Origin: CAMLOF01 sp041913045
GTDB taxonomy: Bacteria; Pseudomonadota; Gammaproteobacteria; Burkholderiales; Burkholderiaceae_C
Assembly (NCBI GenBank): GCA_041913045.1
Contig: JAYSGB010000007.1
Coordinates: forward strand, 1 to 64,000
DNA: 64,000 bases
Direction of reading: 5' to 3'
Positions 32,450-40,582 of this stretch are shown piece by piece (within the stretch, counting starts at the first letter, position 1; every line of letters starts with the position of its first letter). Made by a program: the position numbers and the translations under genes. The notes under the pieces are model-generated. The model did no database searches, was not told where the DNA came from, and saw only the letters and a program-made list of their open reading frames with translations.

Positions 32450-33448
32450 ATGGGTTCGATCTCGTTGTTCGATTTCCACCAGCATCACCACGGTGACGCG
32501 GCGCAGGTGCGCGCCGAGCTGGAGGCGGGGCTGCTGCGGTCGCCCGCGCAGGTGGCGCCCAAGTTTTTCTACGACGAACTCGGCTCCAGGCTGTTCGACG
32601 CCATCACCGAGTTGCCCGAGTACTACCTGACCCGGGTGGAGGCGTCGATTTTCGAGGCGCATGGTGGCAGCATGGCCGCAAGCATTCCGCCGGGCGCGGT
32701 GATGATTGACCTGGGGGCCGGGTGTTGTACCAAGGCGTCCAGGTTGTTTCCCGTGTTGCGGCCAGCGGCCTACGTGGCGGTGGACATATCCGTGGACTAC
32801 CTGCATGGCAGTCTGGAGGCGTTGCGCAAACTGCATCCAGACCTGCCCATGTTCGGCCTGGGCCTCGACTTTTCAGCCCAACTGGCGTTGCCCGCGAAGG
32901 TGCTGGACTGGCTTGACGCTCTTGGGCTGGCGCAGCAGCCTCGGGTGGTGTTTTATCCGGGGTCCAGCATCGGCAACTTTGCCCCTGCCCAGGCGGCTGA
33001 GCTGATCGCGCAGGCCCATGCGCTTTGTCTGCAGGGTGGTGAAGGGGGCGGTTTGCTGATTGGCGTGGATTGCGTGAAGCCACGTTCCGTGTTGGAGCCT
33101 GCCTACGACGACCCCTTGGGCGTGACGGCGGCGTTCAACCGCAATCTGCTGTTGCACGTCAACCGCCTGCTCGGTACCGACTTTTCTCCCGCAGCCTGGC
33201 GACATGTGGCGTTTTTCAACGAAGCGCGTTCGTGCATTGAAATGCACCTGGAGTCCAGCGTGGACCAGACCGTGTGCTGGCCGGGCGGCCAACGGTATTT
33301 CAAGGCCGGTGAGCGCATGCACACCGAGGATTCGTTCAAGTGGACCGGGGGCGCGTTCAGGCAGCTTTTGCGTGACGCTGGATTTGCCGACACCACCCAC
33401 TGGAGCGATGCGCGCGACTGGTTCAGCGTGTTCTGGGCGCGAGCTTGA
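32450..33448 (+). CDS. egtD: L-histidine N-alpha-methyltransferase EgtD
   Basis: A 332-residue SAM-dependent enzyme that trimethylates histidine to hercynine. The motifs are KFFYDELGSRLFDAITELPEYYLTR (by its ends), the SAM loop DLGAGCCTKASRL and the family hallmark YPGSSIGNF. GGGGAA fits the ATG at 32450 best; the ATG at 32444 is an alternative. The gene converges on senA with 4 bp between them. In ergothioneine producers hercynine goes to EgtB; here the neighbouring SenA should take it for selenoneine. No egtA, egtC or egtE is present. Confidence 0.95.
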   Translation: MGSISLFDFHQHHHGDAAQVRAELEAGLLRSPAQVAPKFFYDELGSRLFDAITELPEYYLTRVEASIFEAHGGSMAASIPPGAVMIDLGAGCCTKASRLFPVLRPAAYVAVDISVDYLHGSLEALRKLHPDLPMFGLGLDFSAQLALPAKVLDWLDALGLAQQPRVVFYPGSSIGNFAPAQAAELIAQAHALCLQGGEGGGLLIGVDCVKPRSVLEPAYDDPLGVTAAFNRNLLLHVNRLLGTDFSPAAWRHVAFFNEARSCIEMHLESSVDQTVCWPGGQRYFKAGERMHTEDSFKWTGGAFRQLLRDAGFADTTHWSDARDWFSVFWARA

Positions 33449-33452
33449 TGAC

Positions 33453-34688
33453 TCAGGCCGCCATGCTGCGAAAACCGGCGTAGATGTCGGTGCGGGAAGC
33501 CGGAAAGTAGTTGCGGTACCTGGGGTGCCGCATGCGTGCCGCAGTGGCGGGGCTGGCGCCACGCAGGACCGGGCGGCCGTCGAACCAGGGGGCTGAGTAG
33601 TCGGCGTAGGGGTGCGTTTCAAAACCAGGGTAGGGGGCAAACGCACTGCTGGTCCATTCCCACACCTGGCCCCAGGTGAAGCCCGGCAGGGTACAGGCGG
33701 CCGCTTCCCATTCTGCTTCCGTGGGCAGGCGCCGCTTTGCCCAGCGGCACCACGCCTGTGCTTCGTGGGCGCTCAGGTGGCATGCGGCCTCTGTTGTGCA
33801 AAGGGCTTCCCAGCGGCCAAACCGGCACACCTCCCAGCCGGTGCTGAAGGGCGCTGGCCGCAGGTGGCGTGGCCAGCGGTGTGGCCCGCCTTGACGCCAC
33901 GCCCAACCCTCAGGGCTCCACAGATGGGCGTTGTCGTAACCACCGTCTTCAATGAATGGCAGGTACTGGCCCCAAGTCACCAGCTGGGCGTCAATTTCGC
34001 CCCCGTCCAAGGCAACGGAGTGCGCCTGCCGTTCGTTGTCGAAAGCAAACCCAGGCCCGTCGTATCCGAGCTGCCAGGTTTGTGCAGCCAGGGTGAGCGG
34101 TGGGGAAGTCTCAGGCAGCGCTGCAAAGCTTGGTCTATCGATGTCGCCCGGGTCAATGCCCAGCGTCTGCGCCATGTACAGCGCCGCTTCGCCGTGCATG
34201 TCTTCGTGGAACAGGGCCAGGCGAAAGAAGTAAAGGCCCTGATCGTTTTCTGGCGCCACATCCAGCCATTCAAGCGTTTCCTGCAGGCTGCTGGTCAAAT
34301 GGTGTCTGGTGGTGTTCACGTCTGGCAGATTCAACGTCCAGCGCGTGGCGTGGGGCACGGTGCTGGAGTTATAGAGGGCGTCGGCGTCCCAGCCTTCACT
34401 GGCCTGGCGAGCCGCCTCACGGGGCTGGCTGGGGTTTAGCGCGGTGCCCAGAAAGCGCCCGGGATTGCGCGCAATCCACCAGTCGGCAAACCAGCCGATG
34501 TGCCCCGCCTCCCAAAGCGGCGGGTTGAGTTCGAGGCTGTGCGGCACGGTGAGCGTGGGCCCCAGTGCGCTTTCGTAAGCGTTCAGCAACCGCAGGGTGC
34601 GCTCGCGGGCATTCAACAGGGCTTTACGGAGCCATGCCTTGCCCGCATGGCGCGCATGGAGTCCGGCGTGCGAGACAATCTGATCCAT
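33453..34688 (-). CDS. senA: Selenoneine synthase SenA (EgtB-like, DinB/FGE-sulfatase fold)
   Basis: A 411-residue non-heme iron enzyme. An N-terminal DinB-like domain supplies the iron triad: His63 in WEAGHIGWF, and His161 and His165 in FHEDMHGEA. A C-terminal formylglycine-generating-enzyme-like domain follows (RLPTEAEWEAAA, WGQVWEWTSSAF, PVLRGAS, RNYFPASR). SenA couples a selenosugar to hercynine with O2, leading to selenoneine. The neighbouring senB and senC favour SenA over ergothioneine-type EgtB. The ATG at 34688 has GGTGGA 6 bases upstream; a longer start at 34721 exists. Either start overlaps senB on the other strand. Confidence 0.88.
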   Translation of the reverse strand: MDQIVSHAGLHARHAGKAWLRKALLNARERTLRLLNAYESALGPTLTVPHSLELNPPLWEAGHIGWFADWWIARNPGRFLGTALNPSQPREAARQASEGWDADALYNSSTVPHATRWTLNLPDVNTTRHHLTSSLQETLEWLDVAPENDQGLYFFRLALFHEDMHGEAALYMAQTLGIDPGDIDRPSFAALPETSPPLTLAAQTWQLGYDGPGFAFDNERQAHSVALDGGEIDAQLVTWGQYLPFIEDGGYDNAHLWSPEGWAWRQGGPHRWPRHLRPAPFSTGWEVCRFGRWEALCTTEAACHLSAHEAQAWCRWAKRRLPTEAEWEAAACTLPGFTWGQVWEWTSSAFAPYPGFETHPYADYSAPWFDGRPVLRGASPATAARMRHPRYRNYFPASRTDIYAGFRSMAA

Positions 34689-35694
34689 GGGTGCATCCAC
34701 CAAAAAAGCTTCCGTGTGCATTGTCACGCCTGCGCTTGCCGATGCCAACAATGGCAACTGGCAGACGGCGCGTCGCTGGGCGGGGCTCCTGGGGCGAGAC
34801 CATCGGGTGAGCTTGCGCAAAGAGTGGACGGGCACCCCCCAGGACGAGGCCGACATACTGGTGGCACTTCACGCCCGACGCTCTGCGGCTTCAATCAGCG
34901 CCTGGGCTTCGGCACACGCTGATCGTCCCGTTGTGGTGGTGCTGACGGGAACAGACCTGTACCGGGACATTGACCGCGACGCTGCCGCCCAGCGTTCACT
35001 GGCCTTGGCGGACCGGTTGGTGGTGTTGCAGGCCGAAGGCATTCACGCCCTGCCGCCAGAGTACCGGCACAAAGCCCGTGTGGTGTACCAGTCCGTCACG
35101 GGGCGCATGGCGCTGCCAAAGACCACCAGGCACCTGCGGGCCGTGATGGTGGGCCACCTTCGTGAAGAGAAAATGCCCGAGACCTTGTGGGCTGCCGCGC
35201 GGTTATTGGGCCCGCAGGAAGGCATCCACATCGACCACATAGGCGGTGCACTCGATCCGGCGTTGGGCGACATGGCGCGCCAGACCATGGCCGTGTGCCC
35301 GCATTACCGTTGGCTGGGCGCGTTGTCGCACGAGGCCGCGCGCTCGCATATTCAGCGTGCCCATTTGCTGGTGCACTCCAGCCGCATGGAAGGCGGCGCA
35401 CACGTCATCATGGAAGCCGTGCGCAGTGCCACCCCGGTGCTGGCTTCGCGCATTCCGGGCAATGTCGGCATGCTTGGGGCAGACTATGCCGGGTACTTCG
35501 GCACAGGCGACGCCCAGGCGTTGGCCAGCCTGCTGCGTGCCTGCCGCGCAGGTTTGGGTCAGCCCGACGGCATGCTGGCCCGTCTGCAAGCACAATGCGA
35601 ACTGCGCGCCCCGCTCTTTGAGCCCCAGGCCGAAAAAGCAGCCTTGTTGGCGCTGCTTCAGGAAATACATCCATCACCGGATTGCTCGATATGA
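34687..35694 (+). CDS. senB: Selenosugar synthase SenB (glycosyltransferase)
   Basis: A 335-residue GT-B-fold glycosyltransferase. The N-terminal hallmark PALADANNGNWQTARRW is at residues 15-31, and the C-terminal donor-site region has HSSRMEGGAHVIMEAV and ASRIPGNVGMLG. In Variovorax, SenB joins selenophosphate to a UDP-sugar to make a 1-selenosugar, the first known selenium-carbon bond of this pathway. Its ATG (34687-34689) overlaps the senA ATG (34688-34686) on the opposite strand. The stop overlaps the senC start as ATGA. No later in-frame ATG preserves the N-terminal motif. Confidence 0.9.
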   Translation: MGASTKKASVCIVTPALADANNGNWQTARRWAGLLGRDHRVSLRKEWTGTPQDEADILVALHARRSAASISAWASAHADRPVVVVLTGTDLYRDIDRDAAAQRSLALADRLVVLQAEGIHALPPEYRHKARVVYQSVTGRMALPKTTRHLRAVMVGHLREEKMPETLWAAARLLGPQEGIHIDHIGGALDPALGDMARQTMAVCPHYRWLGALSHEAARSHIQRAHLLVHSSRMEGGAHVIMEAVRSATPVLASRIPGNVGMLGADYAGYFGTGDAQALASLLRACRAGLGQPDGMLARLQAQCELRAPLFEPQAEKAALLALLQEIHPSPDCSI

Positions 35695-36761
35695 ATTCAT
35701 GGACCTTGCCCCCTGGCGAACCCCGACTGACCAGCCTTTCCCACGGAGGTGGCTGCGGCTGCAAGATCGCACCCGGCGTGCTGAGCGAAATCCTCAAGGG
35801 GACCAGTGCCATGCCTGTGCCGCCGGAACTGCTGGTGGGCATCGAAACAGCTGATGACGCCGCGGTCTATCGCCTCAACGACGAACAGGCACTGATCGCC
35901 ACCACCGATTTCTTCATGCCCATCGTCGATGACCCGTTCGACTTTGGGCGCATTGCGGCCACCAATGCCATCAGTGACGTGTACGCCATGGGGGGCACGC
36001 CCATCATGGCTCTGGCGCTGGTGGGCATGCCTGTGAACGTGCTGTCCACCGCCACCATCGGGCGCATCCTGGAGGGCGGGCAGAGCGTCTGCCGTGCGGC
36101 GGGTATCCCCATTGCCGGTGGCCACACCATCGACTCGGTTGAACCCATCTACGGCTTGGTCGCCCTGGGGCTGGTGCATCCGTCGCGCGTCAAGCGCAAT
36201 GCCGATGCCCGTGTGGGCGACCGCCTGGTGCTGGGCAAACCGCTGGGCGTGGGGGTCCTGTCGGCCGCGCTGAAGAAGAACGCGCTGGACACTGAAGGCT
36301 ACGCCCGCATGATGAGCCTAACCACGCGGCTCAACACGCCCGGGCCGGTGCTGGCGGCGCTGGACGGCGTGCATGCACTGACCGACGTGACTGGTTTTGG
36401 CTTGGCAGGCCACGCGCTGGAGATGGCGCGCGGCAGTGGTGCCAGTGTGCGCATTGAAATGGCCCGTGTACCGCTGGTGCCGGGTGTGCGTGAACTGGCC
36501 GTCGCAGGCATGGTCACGGGCGCCTCAGGCCGCAACTGGGCGGCCTACGGTGGTGAGGTGGTGCTGGGCCAAGGCGTGGGCCCGGTGGAGCAGGCCTTGT
36601 TGACCGACCCGCAAACCAGTGGCGGGCTGCTGGTGGCCTGCACCCCCGAGGCGGTGCCACAGGTGCTGGCCACCTTTGCCGCGCATGGTTTTGCCGAGGC
36701 TGCAGAGATCGGTGGCATCGAGCCCGCCGGTGCTGGCGGCCCCCGTCTGGAGCTTGTTTGA
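35691..36761 (+). CDS. selD: Selenophosphate synthetase SenC (SelD homologue)
   Basis: A 356-residue enzyme that makes selenophosphate from selenide and ATP. The SHGGGCGCKIAP motif holds catalytic Cys22 and Lys25, equivalent to E. coli SelD Cys17 and Lys20; this form uses cysteine, not selenocysteine. ATP and Mg sites include DDAAVY, TTDFFMPIVDDPFDFG and AGGHTIDSVEP. It overlaps senB by 4 bp, which makes it SenC in function. No selA, selB, tRNA-Sec or mnmH lies in the window, so its selenophosphate is most likely for SenB, though wider use is possible. Confidence 0.95.
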   Translation: MNSWTLPPGEPRLTSLSHGGGCGCKIAPGVLSEILKGTSAMPVPPELLVGIETADDAAVYRLNDEQALIATTDFFMPIVDDPFDFGRIAATNAISDVYAMGGTPIMALALVGMPVNVLSTATIGRILEGGQSVCRAAGIPIAGGHTIDSVEPIYGLVALGLVHPSRVKRNADARVGDRLVLGKPLGVGVLSAALKKNALDTEGYARMMSLTTRLNTPGPVLAALDGVHALTDVTGFGLAGHALEMARGSGASVRIEMARVPLVPGVRELAVAGMVTGASGRNWAAYGGEVVLGQGVGPVEQALLTDPQTSGGLLVACTPEAVPQVLATFAAHGFAEAAEIGGIEPAGAGGPRLELV

Positions 36762-36763
36762 AG

Positions 36764-37324
36764 ATGAGCAAGGCGTTTACCCGAGAAACCGACAACGACA
36801 GCGACGACGACGATCTGCCAGCGGGGCCGAAGATCCCGGCCGGTGCCAAGAACTACATGACCCACGCGGGCCACGACCGCTTGCGTGCCGAACTGCTCCA
36901 CCTGCTGGACGTGGAGCGCCCGAAGGTGGTGGAGATCGTTCACTGGGCTGCTAGCAACGGTGACCGTTCCGAGAACGGCGACTACCTTTACGGCAAGAAG
37001 CGCCTGCGCGAAATCGACCGGCGCATACGCTTCCTCACCAAGCGGCTGGACATTGCCGAAGTGGTGGACCCGTCCGTCCACCATGGCAAGGACCAAGTCT
37101 TCTTCGGCGCCACCGTCACCTACGCGCGTGAAGACGGCAGCGAGACCACCGTCACCATCATGGGCATTGACGAGGCTGACAGTGCCCAGGGCCAAGTGAG
37201 TTGGGTGTCACCCGTGGCGCAAGCCTTGCTGAAGGCCCGCGTTGGTGACGAGGTCCGTCTGCGTACCCCCGCTGGCTGGGAGACCCTGGAAGTGGTGGAG
37301 GTGAACTACCCCGAACCGGCCTGA
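36764..37324 (+). CDS. greB: Transcription elongation factor GreB
   Basis: A 186-residue Gre factor that stimulates RNA polymerase to cleave backtracked transcripts. An acidic N-terminal extension (TDNDSDDDDLP) precedes the coiled-coil finger, whose acidic tip is in the SENGDYLYGKKRLREID region. The C-terminal FKBP-like domain has a SWVSPVAQALL segment. The ATG is 2 bp after the senC stop; an in-frame TTG at 36758 with GGAG 5 bases upstream is also possible. It is likely in the senB-senC transcript and converges on spoT. Confidence 0.93.
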   Translation: MSKAFTRETDNDSDDDDLPAGPKIPAGAKNYMTHAGHDRLRAELLHLLDVERPKVVEIVHWAASNGDRSENGDYLYGKKRLREIDRRIRFLTKRLDIAEVVDPSVHHGKDQVFFGATVTYAREDGSETTVTIMGIDEADSAQGQVSWVSPVAQALLKARVGDEVRLRTPAGWETLEVVEVNYPEPA

Positions 37325-37338
37325 ACGCAGCCAGTGAC

Positions 37339-39588
37339 TCAGGGTTTGATGGGGCGCACGCGCTGCGCGCGGATGACTGAGGGCGTGCGCTTCAGGCTGC
37401 GCAGGGCATGGGCCAGGTGTACCCGGTCGCGTACTGCGACCGTGAAGCGCAGGTCGGCCGTGGTCTGAGCGGCCTCATCACCCATGTGCACATGGGTGAT
37501 GTCCGCTTCCGCAGCGGCCAGCGCGGCGGCCACCTTGGCCAGCACACCCTTGCCATTGTTCACCGTCACCAGCACCGTGGACTCGAACAGCCGCACTGGC
37601 TCCTCGGCCCATTCCACTTCCAGGAAGCGTTCGCTGTCGCGGTGCAGCAGTTTCTTGCCCACCGGGCAGTCGTCGGTGTGCACGACCAAGCCTTCTCCAC
37701 GCCCCAGGTAACCCATAATGCGGTCGCCCGGGATGGGGCGGCAGCAGGTGGCGTACTGGACCGAGACACCCTCACTGCCATCCAGCGTGACGACGCCCTG
37801 GCTGGGTTGGTCTTCCCGGGCAGTGGCGTAGCGTTCCTGGCTGATCAGCAGCACATCGGGTTTCTCGCCAGTCTCGGCCAGCAGGGCGGCCAGCTTCTTG
37901 CCGATCATGCCGGCAATGCGCTTGCCCAGGCCAATGTCGGTCAGCAACTCTTCGCGTGAGCGGTTGCCCGCGAAGCGCAGCAGCTTGTCCCACACGGCCT
38001 GGTGTGTCTCGTCGTCGGTCGGCAGGGTGGGAATGCCCTCTGCACGCAAGGCCTGCCGCAACAGCCGTTCACCCAGTTCGCGCGACTCTTCCTGGGCCAG
38101 CGTCTTGAGGTGATGGCGGATCTTGGAGCGTGCCCGGCCCGTGCGCACAAAGCCCAGCCAGCTCGGGTTGGGCTTGGCGTGTGGCGAGGTGATGATCTCC
38201 ACCACGTCGCCGTTGTTGAGTTCGGTGCGCAGCGCAGCCTGTTCGCCGTTGACTTTGGCACCAATGGCCCGGTGGCCCACGTCGCTGTGGATGGCGTAGG
38301 CAAAGTCCACCACCGTGGCGCCGCGCGGCATCGCCATGATCTTGCTCTTGGGTGTGAACACGTACACCGCGTCGGGGAAGAGGTCGATCTTGACGTGGTC
38401 CCAGAACTCTGCCGCGTCGTGCGTTTCCTGCTGGATGTCGAGCAGCGACTGCAGCCACTGGGCGTTCAGGTCCTGCGAGGCAGGACTGTCGGGGTCGCTG
38501 GCCTTGTAGAGCCAGTGCGCCGCCACACCCGATTCGGCCACCACGTCCATGGTCGCGGTGCGCAGCTGGAATTCGATGTTGGTGCCGAAGGGCCCCACCA
38601 GCGTGGTGTGCAGCGACTGGTAGCCGTTCATCTTGGGAATGGCGATGTAGTCGCGGAATTTGCCCGGCAACGGCTTGTACAGTTGGTGCAACACGCCCAG
38701 GGCGGTGTAGCAGTCCAGCAGCTCAGGCAGCACGATGCGAAAGCCGTAGATGTCCGTCACCTGCGCGAACGACAGGTGCTTGAGCGACATCTTGCGGTAG
38801 ATGGAGTAGAGCGTCTTCTCGCGCCCCACGATACGCACTTCCACGCCTTGCTTCTGGAAGGCGGCTTCCACCTCACCCTGCACGCGGGAGATGAGGTCCT
38901 TGCGGCGATTGCGCGACTTGTTGAGCGCCTTGTCCAGTGACTGGTAACGCCAGGGGTGCAGGTAGCGGAAGGCCAGGTCCTGCAGTTCGCGGTAGTTGTT
39001 GTTCAGGCCCAGGCGGTAGGCAATCGGAGCATAAATCTCCAGCGTCTCGCGCGAGATGCGGCCCCACTTGGTGCGCGGCATGTCGCCCATGGTGCGCATG
39101 TTGTGGGTGCGGTCTGCCAGCTTGATGAGGATGACGCGCACGTCGCGCGCCATGGCCAGTAGCATCTTGCGGAAGGATTCGGCCTGGTTCTGCTCGCGGG
39201 TGTCGAATTCCAGCTTGTCGAGCTTGGTGAGGCCGTCTACCAGTTCGGCCACCGGGGCGCCAAAGCGCTCGATCAGGTCGATCTTGCTGACGCCGCAGTC
39301 CTCCATCACGTCGTGCATCAGCGCGGCCGACAGGGCCTGTGCGTCGAGCTTCCACTCGGTGCACATTCGCGCCACCGCAATGGGGTGGGTGATGTAGGGG
39401 TCGCCGTTGCGGCGCATCTGGCCCAGGTGGGCCTGGTCGGCGAAGCGGTAGGCCTGGCGCACCTGCTCGATTTCGGACGCACTGAGGTAGTCCAGCCTGG
39501 CTTCCAAGGCGGCAAAGCTGGCCGCAGCGGCGCTGGCAGCTGCCTGCGCCGGACTCAGGGCCGGAACCGAAATGGCGTCGTCGTTCAT
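37339..39588 (-). CDS. spoT: Bifunctional (p)ppGpp synthetase/hydrolase SpoT
   Basis: A 749-residue Rel/Spo family protein. The N-terminal hydrolase domain keeps the HD motif (His92-Asp93 in MHDVMEDC) and ITHP. The synthetase domain has GYQSLHTTLVGPFG, followed by TGS, helical/zinc-finger-like and C-terminal ACT domains. The intact HD motif argues for SpoT rather than RelA. It is separated from the upstream rpoZ gene by a terminator, so it should have its own promoter. Confidence 0.95.
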   Translation of the reverse strand: MNDDAISVPALSPAQAAASAAAASFAALEARLDYLSASEIEQVRQAYRFADQAHLGQMRRNGDPYITHPIAVARMCTEWKLDAQALSAALMHDVMEDCGVSKIDLIERFGAPVAELVDGLTKLDKLEFDTREQNQAESFRKMLLAMARDVRVILIKLADRTHNMRTMGDMPRTKWGRISRETLEIYAPIAYRLGLNNNYRELQDLAFRYLHPWRYQSLDKALNKSRNRRKDLISRVQGEVEAAFQKQGVEVRIVGREKTLYSIYRKMSLKHLSFAQVTDIYGFRIVLPELLDCYTALGVLHQLYKPLPGKFRDYIAIPKMNGYQSLHTTLVGPFGTNIEFQLRTATMDVVAESGVAAHWLYKASDPDSPASQDLNAQWLQSLLDIQQETHDAAEFWDHVKIDLFPDAVYVFTPKSKIMAMPRGATVVDFAYAIHSDVGHRAIGAKVNGEQAALRTELNNGDVVEIITSPHAKPNPSWLGFVRTGRARSKIRHHLKTLAQEESRELGERLLRQALRAEGIPTLPTDDETHQAVWDKLLRFAGNRSREELLTDIGLGKRIAGMIGKKLAALLAETGEKPDVLLISQERYATAREDQPSQGVVTLDGSEGVSVQYATCCRPIPGDRIMGYLGRGEGLVVHTDDCPVGKKLLHRDSERFLEVEWAEEPVRLFESTVLVTVNNGKGVLAKVAAALAAAEADITHVHMGDEAAQTTADLRFTVAVRDRVHLAHALRSLKRTPSVIRAQRVRPIKP

Positions 39589-39670
39589 GCCTTTACTTTA
39601 GCCTGACTTGTCGCCCGCCGTGCGAGCAAGGGTGACAATGCTGCCCCGATTGTGTCTATGCCAACCATCG

Positions 39671-39702
39671 AAAAAAACAAAAGCACCGCTTGCGGTGCTT
39701 TT
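39671..39702 (-). terminator. Intrinsic terminator between rpoZ and spoT
   Basis: On the minus strand AAAAGCACCGC and GCGGTGCTTTT pair in an 11-bp stem with a minimal loop, followed by GTTTTTTT. It lies 22 bases after the rpoZ stop and ends the yicC-gmk-rpoZ transcript. Confidence 0.88.
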
Positions 39703-39723
39703 GGGAGGGAACCCGGGCTGGGC

Positions 39724-39927
39724 TCAGATGGGGACCTTCTTGAGCATTTCCAGCCCGACCTTGCCTTCGGCGATTTCACGCAGAGCGGTCACGCCAGGCT
39801 TGTTCTTGGTCTCGATCTTGGGGCTGTGACCCTGGCTCAGCATGCGGGCGCGGTAAGTGGCGGCCAGCACGAGCTGAAAGCGGTTGGGGATCTTTTCCAG
39901 ACAGTCTTCAACGGTAATGCGTGCCAT
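39724..39927 (-). CDS. rpoZ: RNA polymerase omega subunit
   Basis: A 67-residue omega subunit that helps fold beta-prime and, in proteobacteria, forms part of a ppGpp site on RNA polymerase. The N-terminus MARITVEDCLEKIPNRFQLV (20 residues) and the AATYRARML helix are typical. It follows gmk by 22 bp and lies before spoT, the usual order gmk-rpoZ-spoT. Confidence 0.96.
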   Translation of the reverse strand: MARITVEDCLEKIPNRFQLVLAATYRARMLSQGHSPKIETKNKPGVTALREIAEGKVGLEMLKKVPI

Positions 39928-39949
39928 GGCGGTGCTTTCGGTTCGGGAA

Positions 39950-40582
39950 TCAAAGGATGTTAAGCGCGCGGAAGGTGTCGGCGCGGGCGCGGCGCTGGGC
40001 GGCCACCTTCAGGCGTTGAGCATGTGCAATGGCTTTCAGGTCGAAAAGCGCACGCTCGAACATCTCGTTGATTATAACGAAATCGAATTCCCCGACGTGA
40101 GCCACCTCTTCGGCGGCATTGCGCAGGCGCAGCTCGATGGTTTCTTCGGAGTCCTCGGCGCGGCGCATCAGGCGGGAGCGCAGTTCCGGCCAGCTGGGTG
40201 GCAGGATGAAGATGAGCACCGCGTTGACAAACTGCCGCTTGATCTGAATGGCGCCCTGGTAATCGATTTCCAGCACGATGTCGGCACCAGCGGCGATCTT
40301 CTCCTCGATCGCCTTGCGCGACGTGCCATAGCGGTTGCTGTGCACGTTAGCCCATTCGACGAACGCATCGTTTGCCACCATGCGGTCGAATTCTTCGTTG
40401 CTCACGAAGTAGTACTCGCGGCCGTGCATTTCCTGGCCGCGGGGCGCCCGGGTGGTGTGCGACACCGACAGTTCCATGCGGGAATCGACCTCGAGCAAGG
40501 CCTTGACCAGGCTGGACTTGCCCGTGCCGCTGGGTGCGGCAACGACGTAGAGGTTTCCGGGGTAGTCCATGGTTTTACTCAA
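39950..40582 (-). CDS. gmk: Guanylate kinase
   Basis: A 210-residue enzyme that phosphorylates GMP to GDP. The P-loop is APSGTGKSSL (residues ~15-24), and the GMP-binding region includes SHTTRAPRGQEMHGREYYFVS (by its ends) and VLEIDYQGA. The start at 40582 overlaps the yicC end by 8 bp; Met5 (MDYPGN) is an alternative. It sits in the operon yicC-gmk-rpoZ. Confidence 0.96.
   Translation of the reverse strand: MSKTMDYPGNLYVVAAPSGTGKSSLVKALLEVDSRMELSVSHTTRAPRGQEMHGREYYFVSNEEFDRMVANDAFVEWANVHSNRYGTSRKAIEEKIAAGADIVLEIDYQGAIQIKRQFVNAVLIFILPPSWPELRSRLMRRAEDSEETIELRLRNAAEEVAHVGEFDFVIINEMFERALFDLKAIAHAQRLKVAAQRRARADTFRALNIL

Noticed and set aside
33453..34688. Ergothioneine synthase EgtB
   Set aside because: The iron triad and fold fit either enzyme, but the gamma-glutamylcysteine branch (egtA, egtC, egtE) is absent and senB/senC are adjacent, so SenA is preferred.
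35691..36761. SelD serving selenoprotein synthesis
   Set aside because: No selA, selB, tRNA-Sec or mnmH is seen in the window, and the gene is translationally coupled to senB. A wider role cannot be excluded from this window alone.
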